From the NCBI GenBank assembly GCA_038062615.1, contig JBBTWV010000008.1, forward strand, positions 1 through 8,474: a stretch of DNA of 8,474 nt, read 5' to 3'. The notes beneath the pieces were generated by a model. The model was not told the DNA's origin. It made no database searches and saw nothing but the letters and a program-made list of their open reading frames with translations. The DNA is from JBBTWV01 sp038062615. GTDB taxonomy: Bacteria > Patescibacteriota > Gracilibacteria > UBA1369 > UM-FILTER-53-11. Numbering within the stretch: the stretch's first letter is position 1; each line of letters starts with the position of its first letter. This document shows, in pieces, positions 1 through 5,930 of the stretch. The position numbers were made by a program, and so were the translations under genes.

Positions 1-57
1 CAGGAACGCTGCCGCATCATCGAGATCCCGGTGGGCAAAGCCATGATGGGCCGCGTG
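1..57 (+). pseudogene. Fragment resembling ATP synthase alpha subunit (atpA), fused to ileS end
   Basis: The first 19 plus-strand codons read QERCRIIEIPVGKAMMGRV. This closely matches the conserved segment of F-type ATPase alpha subunits that is usually of the form GR-I-EVPVG-LLGRV. Beyond the GRV the expected continuation (V-x-x-LG-x-P-x-DG) is missing and the sequence becomes antisense ileS. The same bases read on the minus strand after EATRPIM do not look like IleRS. About 14 bases (44-57) fit both genes and could be the join. This may be an assembly or library chimera at a contig end, or a real rearrangement. The match is short, so it stays tentative. Confidence 0.5.
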
Positions 58-2882
58 GCTTCGGTGAGGTTGTACTCATTCATATTGTCCGTTACTTGTT
101 GAATAAGTACATTGAGCTCAGAAATAATCCACTCATCTAATTTATTACGCTCGGCCTTGGTCGCACTGGCGGAGCCAGATGCGCCCTCGGCCTGCGCGCT
201 TGCCTCGCCTTCTATAACTCGGCATGCCGCCTTAGCGGCAGCGCTGTGCGCTCGCAATGCACTGGAGGTTGCAGTGTAGTCACTCGTCCGCCATCCATCA
301 ATATTGGCGTACGTTACAAAAAAGCTGTAGGTGTTCCACAAGGTTAGGGTGAATTTTTTGACTATTTCTTCGACATGCTTTTCGGAAAATCGTACGTCTT
401 GGGCAAGCGGCGCCGTTGATGCATAAAGGAAAAAACGAGTGGAATCCACACCGTACGTTTCAAAAAGCTTGCTGGGATCGGGATAATTTTTCTTGCGCTT
501 GGAAAGTTTTTCGCCGTCTGCTGCCAACAAAATCCCGTTCACAATCACATTATTGAATGCGGGTTTATTGAATAGGATAGTTGCAATAACGTGGAGGGTG
601 TAAAACCAACCGCGGGTTTGGTCCACACCTTCGGCAATGAAGTTGGCCGGGAAGTTTTCTTCAAACTCTTTTTTGTTCTCAAAAGGATAGTGCAGCTGGG
701 CATAGGGCATGGAGCCGCTCTCAAACCAGCAGTCCAGAACTTCTGGAATGCGCTTCATGGGCTTCCCGCAATCTTCACAAGTGATTTCGATCTCATCAAT
801 ATAGGGCTTGTGGAGGTCAAGTTTGCCGTCTCTGAGCGGCAAATTTCCTGCGCGATACTCGTAAACTGCCGCTAGGTCCGGCTTAAATTTAAAAGTATCT
901 TCGATGGAAAGACGGTCAAAATAACGCGCAATGGCTCGAATCACATCTCCATGAGTCACAATTACAATTTTTTTGCCGGTATATTTGCGATTCAAATAAT
1001 TGATAAACTCGATAACGCGTTCTTCCATTTCTTCAAACGACTCCCCTCCTTTTACTTTGCGATAGTAGCGCTCTTCTAAATCAGCAAAGGAACGAACATA
1101 TGATTCCGTATCTTTGCCGTCAAAAACGCCCATTTCGTGTTCACGTAAGCGATTATCCACCGTGACGGGTGCGCCCAGTGTTTGCGAGAAAATCTCTGCG
1201 GTCTCCTCGGCTCGTGGGAACTGCGAACAGAAAATAAGATCCGCACCCTTGGTCTTTACTTTTTCTGCAGCTTTTTTAACCTGCTGAGTGCCTTCTTTGG
1301 TGAGATGGAACTCAGCGCGGGGATTTGAATTGAGCTTCTTGGCCACATTCTGTTCGGCTTCTCCGTGGCGAACTACAAAAAAAGTATTGCCGCCAACGGA
1401 ATTTTCTCTCAGTTCTTTAAGCGACCCCAAACACCGCTGGCCTCCGCATTCACAGTGCCATATGGGTATTGGGCATCCCCAAAAACGGTTGCGGGAGATG
1501 TTCCAATCCTTGGCATTCTCAAGCCATTTTCCAAAGCGGCCTTCCTTGATGTGTTCCGGCGTCCAGTGGATTTTACTGTTATTTTTGATGAGCTTTTCCT
1601 TTACGTCGGTAACGCGAATGAACCAAGACTGAGTCGCATAATTTAAGAGGGGTGTGTCACAGCGCCAGCAGTGCGGGTAGCTATGCTTCACAGGATCTTT
1701 GCGCAGAAGCAGTCCCCTCTTTTTAAGATCTTCGGCAATTTTTGGTTCGGCTTCTTTTACATACATCCCGGAAAAAGCTCCATGGTCCTTCGTAAAATGT
1801 CCATCGGATGACACATTTACCAAAATTGGAAGTCCGTGTTTTTGCGCGGACTCAAAATCTATCTCCCCAAAAGCGCCATTTATTGTTACGATTCCGGTTC
1901 CATCTTCCGTGCTCACATAATCGGCTGGCACGGTATGAAACGCCCACTTACTTTTTTTGATCTCTGGGTGATCATTATAAAAATCAAAAAGATGTTTGTA
2001 CGGCTTGTGAACGAGATCCTTGCCCTTCAGTTCCCTTACCACTTCATAGGTTCCAAGCCCCTTAAAGATGGCTTCTGCACGGGCTGCAGCAAGATAATAC
2101 TGGGCACCGTCTTCCGTGCGAACTTTTACATAATCAAAATCTGGACCAATAGCTAAACCGGTTACGCTTAACGAACTCCACGGAGTCGTAGTCCAAGCCA
2201 AAAAATACGTATTGGGTTCGTCCACTAACTCAAATTTCATGGTGATGCTCAAGTCCACTACGTCTTTATAGCCAAGCGTCACTTCAAAATTAGAAAGTGA
2301 AGTCTCACATCGTGGACAGACGTGCATGGGCTTGTAGCCTCGGTAAACTAACTTCTTCTTCCAGATTTCTTTAAAGACCCACCAAATGGACTCAATGTAG
2401 TTGTTATCCAGCGTGGCGTAACTGTTTTCAAAATCAACCCAGCGGCCAATGCGTTTGAGAAGTTTTTCCCATTCTTCAGTATATCGAAAAACACTTTTGC
2501 GGCACTCGGCATTAAATTTAGAGACGCCCATTTTTTCAATATCTTTGCGGCCGGAAATTTTAAGCTCTTTTTCAATTTCGTACTCTACCGGCAGGCCATG
2601 GCAGTCCCAGCCATTCACCCGGGGAACGTAGTGGCCTTGCATGGTCCAATAGCGGGTAACCGCATCTTTAAGGGCATTAGCAAGAATATGGCCGTAATGT
2701 GGGAGACCATTGGCAAATGGCGGCCCGTCAAAAAAGACAAACTTTGGTTTACCCTTGCGATTTTCTACGGATTTTTCAAAAATCTTTTCTTTCTCCCAAA
2801 AACTCAAGATCTCATGCTCCAGCTTGGGGAATGAGGCTTTGGGATCCACAGGTTGAAAGACGGGTTTTTCCACGAGAGGCAT
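1..2882 (-). CDS. ileS: Isoleucyl-tRNA synthetase, type 2, with inserted histidine phosphatase domain (partial, 3' end missing)
   Basis: Charges tRNA-Ile with isoleucine in the cytoplasm. I translated 960 codons from the ATG at 2882; the frame stays open to the left edge. The HIGH motif is HYGH (residues 62-65, in PPFANGLPHYGH) and the KMSKS motif is KLSKR (792-796, followed by KKNYPDP). Both are typical of type 2, eukaryote-like IleRS, a class known for low mupirocin sensitivity. The CP1 editing domain spans about 190-400. It keeps the Thr triad (231-233) and Asp342, but has Val240 and Thr333 where Asn and His are expected. Cysteine pairs lie at 189/192, 405/408, 477/479 and 702/705. Two insertions are listed separately: a histidine phosphatase domain (about 496-686) and an Ala/Ser-rich stretch (about 870-912). 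After EATRPIM (941-947) the translation stops resembling IleRS, so the final ~13 codons are probably not native. The anticodon-binding remainder is absent. The start follows dcd by 36 bases, with a weak AAGG ahead of it. Confidence 0.95.
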   Translation of the reverse strand, partial: MPLVEKPVFQPVDPKASFPKLEHEILSFWEKEKIFEKSVENRKGKPKFVFFDGPPFANGLPHYGHILANALKDAVTRYWTMQGHYVPRVNGWDCHGLPVEYEIEKELKISGRKDIEKMGVSKFNAECRKSVFRYTEEWEKLLKRIGRWVDFENSYATLDNNYIESIWWVFKEIWKKKLVYRGYKPMHVCPRCETSLSNFEVTLGYKDVVDLSITMKFELVDEPNTYFLAWTTTPWSSLSVTGLAIGPDFDYVKVRTEDGAQYYLAAARAEAIFKGLGTYEVVRELKGKDLVHKPYKHLFDFYNDHPEIKKSKWAFHTVPADYVSTEDGTGIVTINGAFGEIDFESAQKHGLPILVNVSSDGHFTKDHGAFSGMYVKEAEPKIAEDLKKRGLLLRKDPVKHSYPHCWRCDTPLLNYATQSWFIRVTDVKEKLIKNNSKIHWTPEHIKEGRFGKWLENAKDWNISRNRFWGCPIPIWHCECGGQRCLGSLKELRENSVGGNTFFVVRHGEAEQNVAKKLNSNPRAEFHLTKEGTQQVKKAAEKVKTKGADLIFCSQFPRAEETAEIFSQTLGAPVTVDNRLREHEMGVFDGKDTESYVRSFADLEERYYRKVKGGESFEEMEERVIEFINYLNRKYTGKKIVIVTHGDVIRAIARYFDRLSIEDTFKFKPDLAAVYEYRAGNLPLRDGKLDLHKPYIDEIEITCEDCGKPMKRIPEVLDCWFESGSMPYAQLHYPFENKKEFEENFPANFIAEGVDQTRGWFYTLHVIATILFNKPAFNNVIVNGILLAADGEKLSKRKKNYPDPSKLFETYGVDSTRFFLYASTAPLAQDVRFSEKHVEEIVKKFTLTLWNTYSFFVTYANIDGWRTSDYTATSSALRAHSAAAKAACRVIEGEASAQAEGASGSASATKAERNKLDEWIISELNVLIQQVTDNMNEYNLTEATRPIMALPTGISMMRQRS
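147..275 (-). repeat. GC-rich in-frame insert in ileS built of short palindromes
   Basis: Between the conserved IleRS stretches ending YANIDGW and starting KLDEWIISELN there are about 40 extra residues rich in Ala, Ser, Glu and Lys (about 870-912). The DNA is clearly more GC-rich than the surrounding gene. It contains several hairpins: 162-170 pairs with 174-183 (9 pairs, one bulged A, loop GGA); TGCCGC at 225-230 pairs with GCGGCA at 235-240; AGCGC at 240-244 pairs with GCGCT at 248-252; CACTG at 260-264 pairs with CAGTG at 272-276. The reading frame is kept throughout. This looks like a mobile palindromic element domesticated inside a gene, similar in principle to Rickettsia palindromic elements, but I recognise no named family. 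Confidence 0.55.
825..1397 (-). other. Histidine phosphatase (phosphoglycerate-mutase-like) domain inserted in IleS
   Basis: This in-frame block covers about residues 496-686 of IleS. It begins with FFVVRHGEAEQN, which carries the RHG catalytic signature of the histidine phosphatase superfamily (Arg505, phospho-acceptor His506). The rest of the expected active site follows in order: the second Arg in SQFPRAEETA (Arg557), the acidic loop LREHEMGVFDG (Glu581), and the second His in VTHGDVIRAI (His644). Every key residue is present, so the domain should be able to bind and hydrolyse a phospho-substrate. It sits between two cysteine pairs (477/479 and 702/705) that in ordinary type 2 IleRS are joined by a short loop. 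Normal IleRS sequence resumes at KLDLHKPYIDE (687 onward). The substrate cannot be told from sequence. There is no frameshift or internal start suggesting a separate gene. Confidence 0.92.
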
Positions 2883-2913
2883 GATACCGCCTTCGTAGGC
2901 TTAAAGTCCACGC

Positions 2914-2937
2914 CAGCCTTAGAGGGCTGCAGGCCCT
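2914..2937. repeat. Overlapping GC-rich palindromes at the dcd stop codon
   Basis: Two alternative hairpins overlap across the end of dcd: CAGCC (2914-2918) with GGCTG (2925-2929), and AGGGC (2923-2927) with GCCCT (2933-2937). The stop codon lies in the loop of the first. No T-run follows, so this is unlikely to be an intrinsic terminator, and ileS begins only 36 bases after the dcd stop. The composition and the GCCTTAG core resemble the palindromic insert in ileS (around 228-235). Confidence 0.35.
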
Positions 2938-3572
2938 ATGGCCTTATTGAAGGTACTCAAGTCTGGCAATTTTGCGCGTCTTTCTTTAATCCTTCTAAAT
3001 TCCGGATCCATAAAAATCTTACTTTCTTGAGGCAGTTGCTGCCCCTGATATTTGGAAGTCTTCTTTTTGGAGTAAGGCACGTCTGCTTTGGAAGTCATCA
3101 TCTCAAAAGCAAGCTGACAGATGCGCATGCCTGGATAAAGCGCCACTGGCATACGGTTAATATTTGTGATCTCAAGGGTGATGGTGCCTTCAAACCCGGC
3201 ATCAATAAAGCCGGCGGTGGAGTGGACGATAATGCCAAGACGGCCAAGAGAGCTTCGGCCTTCAACACGCGCTACAAGGTCATCGGCGATTTTAATTTTT
3301 TCCATGGTGACGCCCAAAATAAACTCTCCCGACTGCACAATAAATGGTTCGCCCGGCTCAATCTCTATGAGGCGAGTGACGTCGTCAAAACTTTCTGGAC
3401 GCAGTGGGTCCAAAATAGCCTGCTTGCTGTGATTGTAGATTTTGAAAAATCGCCCGAGGCGCATGTCTAAAGACGAAGCGTTGACGTTGGTCGTGTGTTC
3501 GCCATCTACGGATTCAATGACGATCTCTCCAGCCGCCATTTTCTTTTTAATATCTTTGTCTGAAAGAATCAT
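2919..3572 (-). CDS. dcd: dCTP deaminase, probably bifunctional dCTP deaminase/dUTPase
   Basis: Deaminates dCTP on the route to dUMP for thymidylate synthesis; it acts in the cytoplasm as a trimer in known relatives. The 217-residue protein shows RSSLGR (106-111), HSTAGFIDAGFEG (117-129), catalytic Glu134 in ITLE, and the C-terminal lid motif SKYQGQ (173-178). The HSTAGFIDAGF form with SKYQGQ resembles the bifunctional enzymes of Mycobacterium tuberculosis and Methanocaldococcus, which convert dCTP straight to dUMP, more than the E. coli enzyme (HVTAHRIDPGW). Bifunctionality is therefore inferred. The protein is about 25 residues longer than usual at the C-terminus, with a basic tail ending FNKAIGPAAL. 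It starts 3 bases after the purB stop with no visible ribosome binding site, which indicates one transcript. Confidence 0.95.
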   Translation of the reverse strand: MILSDKDIKKKMAAGEIVIESVDGEHTTNVNASSLDMRLGRFFKIYNHSKQAILDPLRPESFDDVTRLIEIEPGEPFIVQSGEFILGVTMEKIKIADDLVARVEGRSSLGRLGIIVHSTAGFIDAGFEGTITLEITNINRMPVALYPGMRICQLAFEMMTSKADVPYSKKKTSKYQGQQLPQESKIFMDPEFRRIKERRAKLPDLSTFNKAIGPAAL

Positions 3573-3575
3573 GAG

Positions 3576-4952
3576 TTAGATTTTGAGCTTATAGCTCTCC
3601 ACAAGTTTTTGAGCGAGGCCAGTATAGGTTTGTGGTGTAAGCTCAAGCAACCTTTTCTTGTCGTCTTTAGCAATTTTGAGTTGCTTGATGAAGTCGCGTA
3701 TTTCACGGTCGGTTAATTTTTTACCGCGGCTTAGGGCCTTAAGTCGTTCATAGGCCTGTGGAATTTTATATTTGCGGAGCATGGTTTGGATGGCTTCGGT
3801 AACCACTTCCCAGTTGCCTTCTAAATTTTCATCCAAACGCTTTTCATCAATTTCTACTTTTTTAAGTCCATTCATAAGACTTTTTATAGCCAGAACGGTA
3901 TATCCAAAACCAACACCGATGTTGCGCAATACCGTAGAATCAGAAAGATCCCTCTGCATGCGTGAGATCGGCAGTTTTTCCGAGAGATGTCTTAAAACCG
4001 CATTGGCAAGCCCAAAATTCCCTTCGGCATTTTCAAAATCAATGGGATTTACTTTGTGAGGCATGGTAGAAGAACCTACTTCGCCTGTTTTTAATTGTTG
4101 TTTGAAGTAACCCATCGCTATATACGTCCACATGTCGCGGCAGTGACCAATGAGGATGGTATTTATGCGAGCGAGCGCATCAAACCTTTCGGCGAGCGTG
4201 TCATGCGGTTCAATTTGGGTGGTGTAAGGATTGGGAGTAAGGCCAAGATAGGAAATAAACCGATGTGAGACCCCAGACCAATCTACCTTTGGATAAGCCA
4301 ACTGATGGGCATTAAAATTCCCCACCGCGCCATTAAACTTGCCGGTGCGTTCCACTTTTTTGAGGCATTCAAACTGCTTTTCTAAGCGAGCCACTACGTT
4401 CAACAGCTCCTTCCCTACTGTTGTAGGACTGGCTGGCTGGCCATGCGTGTGTGAGAGCATCGCAGTAGCTTTGTAGCGCTTTGCCATCTCAAATAATTCA
4501 ATAATAAGACCGCTCAAAAGCGGCATAAACTCCTTCATGCCAAAATCCTTAAGCAGTAAGGCGTAGGCCAAGTTATTGATGTCTTCAGACGTACATCCAA
4601 AATGAATAAACTCACTCATAAGCTCCAGCTTGGGGTAAGCCTTCAGATGCTCCTTTATATAATATTCAACAGCTTTCACATCATGATTCGTAGTGGCTTC
4701 CAAACTTTTTACGCGCTTGGCATCCATCACTTCAAAATCGGTAGAAAGCCCGCGTAAAGCCTTTAATTCTTGGGTAGTCAGCGGACGCGTTCCTTCAAGT
4801 TGAACCTCCTGACACAAGAAAATAAACCACTCCAACTCAATAAGCAGACGGTATCTTATAAGCGCGTATTCCGAGAAGTAGCTTTCGAGTGATTGTATTT
4901 TTTCGCGATAACGGCCGTCGAGCGGAGAAATGGCGAGAAGCGGATCAGTCAT
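3576..4952 (-). CDS. purB: Adenylosuccinate lyase
   Basis: Catalyses two fumarate-releasing steps of purine synthesis: SAICAR to AICAR and adenylosuccinate to AMP. The 458 residues match the E. coli-type enzyme (456) in length and motifs: SPLDGRY near the start (9-14), TTNHDVKAVEYY (87-98), TSEDI (121-125), SHTHGQPASP with catalytic His170, and the mobile-loop signature GSSTMPHKVNPIDFEN (293-308) with the catalytic Ser295. The full fumarase/aspartase-superfamily fold is present with no gaps. The ATG follows the asparaginase-like stop by 2 bases and the stop precedes dcd by 3, so it is translationally linked to both. There is no Shine-Dalgarno sequence at the start. Confidence 0.97.
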   Translation of the reverse strand: MTDPLLAISPLDGRYREKIQSLESYFSEYALIRYRLLIELEWFIFLCQEVQLEGTRPLTTQELKALRGLSTDFEVMDAKRVKSLEATTNHDVKAVEYYIKEHLKAYPKLELMSEFIHFGCTSEDINNLAYALLLKDFGMKEFMPLLSGLIIELFEMAKRYKATAMLSHTHGQPASPTTVGKELLNVVARLEKQFECLKKVERTGKFNGAVGNFNAHQLAYPKVDWSGVSHRFISYLGLTPNPYTTQIEPHDTLAERFDALARINTILIGHCRDMWTYIAMGYFKQQLKTGEVGSSTMPHKVNPIDFENAEGNFGLANAVLRHLSEKLPISRMQRDLSDSTVLRNIGVGFGYTVLAIKSLMNGLKKVEIDEKRLDENLEGNWEVVTEAIQTMLRKYKIPQAYERLKALSRGKKLTDREIRDFIKQLKIAKDDKKRLLELTPQTYTGLAQKLVESYKLKI

Positions 4953-4954
4953 AA

Positions 4955-5449
4955 TTATTTTATTCTTTCAAATAATCCTTTTTCCTTATTCTTTCTCACA
5001 TTATCATAGGTAAAGTACTGGCCATTCATAGAAATATACACACCGGCTGGCAGAGTTTGCACAAAGGCTATAGCAGAGCCAAGATTAAACATTCCGTCGC
5101 TGCTTCCAAAAACGTATGGCACCATAGCGCCGGTAAGCATAATGGTTTTATTTTTGAGTTTGCTTTGTGACGCAATTACCGTTGCCGTTTCCACCATGGT
5201 ATCGGTGCCATGAGTAATGACAATTTTGTCTTCTTCAGCATCGGTGCAATAGTTGGCAATAATTTCACGATCAGTGGGTGTCATATCCAAACTATCAATG
5301 AGCGTGATGGTCCTAATGCTCAAATTCAGCTCACATCGGCCCTTCGCAAGCATTTCATGGATATGCGTTTTGGTAAAAAAAAGCGCACCGGTGAGTTCGT
5401 TGTATTCTTTATCGAATGTTCCGCCGGTAACAAGAATTTTAATGGTCAT
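4955..5449 (-). CDS. Single-domain asparaginase-like protein
   Basis: Resembles only the N-terminal catalytic domain of L-asparaginases, which hydrolyse asparagine to aspartate and ammonia. At 164 residues it is about half the usual ~330, with no trace of the C-terminal domain. The active-site set is intact by alignment: nucleophile Thr11 in VTGGTF, the HGTDTM motif (80-85) with Thr82-Asp83, SSDGMFNL (116-123) and Lys153 in the position of the catalytic lysine. DSLDM (52-56) has Leu where Ser or Gln is usual in the substrate pocket, so specificity may differ. Short asparaginase-domain proteins of this size exist as a family, so this is probably not a broken gene. It lies between purE (15-base gap) and purB (2-base gap). 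Two purine steps consume aspartate (PurC, PurA), so local aspartate supply is a plausible role, by inference only. Confidence 0.85.
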   Translation of the reverse strand: MTIKILVTGGTFDKEYNELTGALFFTKTHIHEMLAKGRCELNLSIRTITLIDSLDMTPTDREIIANYCTDAEEDKIVITHGTDTMVETATVIASQSKLKNKTIMLTGAMVPYVFGSSDGMFNLGSAIAFVQTLPAGVYISMNGQYFTYDNVRKNKEKGLFERIK

Positions 5450-5464
5450 AGAATGCTTTAAGAC

Positions 5465-5914
5465 CTATTTGAAGCTCTTTTTTACTTCGGAAATTCGCGC
5501 TTGAACTTTTTTAAGCAAACCGGAGTCTTTAAGAGCTAAGATTTTTACGGCGGCCAGTGCGGCATTTTTGGGGTCCGCAACCGTCATGGCTGGAGTGTCA
5601 GTTGGCATGAGTACCGATGAGTGAATGTTGGCCAGATAATCAGCTTTATCGCTAAAAGGCGGACAGGCAATCACCGGGTGAATGCTGGAACCCGAGATAA
5701 CGCCAGAAAGTCCGTTGCTACGACCGGCACAGGTAATATAGACAACATTTTCTTTTTTATTCGTTTCTTGGATGTACTGCACGCAAAGTTCCGGTACCTT
5801 GTGCGCCGAAATGGCTCGCACCTCATACGGGACGCCAAACTTGTCCAGCTCGTCGGTTATTTTTTTAGCGTGCTCCTCATCTGCCTTGGAGCCGAGAAGA
5901 ATAGGTACAAACAT
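5465..5914 (-). CDS. purE: Class II PurE, AIR carboxylase/mutase type
   Basis: Makes CAIR from AIR in the purine pathway. The 149 residues form one PurE domain: phosphate-binding GSKAD (8-12), SAHK (36-39), AGRSNGLSG (63-71), CPP (84-86) and a closing DPKNAALAAVKIL (114-126). SAHK rather than SAHRTP, and AGRSNGLSG rather than the bacterial AGGAAHLPG form, mark the class II type related to the vertebrate PAICS domain. Class II enzymes carboxylate AIR directly with CO2 and need no PurK, and none is seen here. It is the first gene of the nucleotide run, 16 bases after the stop of the upstream membrane protein. A TATAAT box is so close to the ATG that the message may be leaderless. Confidence 0.92.
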   Translation of the reverse strand: MFVPILLGSKADEEHAKKITDELDKFGVPYEVRAISAHKVPELCVQYIQETNKKENVVYITCAGRSNGLSGVISGSSIHPVIACPPFSDKADYLANIHSSVLMPTDTPAMTVADPKNAALAAVKILALKDSGLLKKVQARISEVKKSFK

Positions 5915-5922
5915 CGGGCCCT

Positions 5923-5928
5923 ATTATA
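5923..5928 (-). promoter_or_regulatory. Candidate -10 box (TATAAT) of a leaderless purE promoter
   Basis: A perfect TATAAT on the minus strand lies 8 bases before the purE ATG. Normal spacing would place the transcription start at about 5914-5917, so the transcript would begin at or within 3 bases of the start codon. The intervening AGGGCCCG does not place a normal ribosome binding site. The -35 region is poor (TTTTCT at 17-base spacing). The box overlaps the end of the preceding gene's termination zone. Confidence 0.45.
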
Positions 5929-5930
5929 GA

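Noticed and set aside
825..1397. The phosphatase region as a separate gene interrupting ileS
   Set aside because: The frame is continuous with IleRS on both sides with no stop or frameshift, so a single fused protein is the simplest reading.
1288..1646. Overlapping plus-strand open frames opposite the IleRS region
   Set aside because: They run antisense to conserved IleRS catalytic and phosphatase sequence and show no family features.
2914..2937. Hairpin as an intrinsic terminator between dcd and ileS
   Set aside because: No T-run follows on the minus strand, the stems are only 5 pairs, and ileS starts too close for an independent unit to be likely.
2853..3470. A 205-codon plus-strand open frame opposite dcd
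   Set aside because: It lies antisense to clear dCTP deaminase, has no recognisable motif, and its composition follows from the dcd codons on the other strand.
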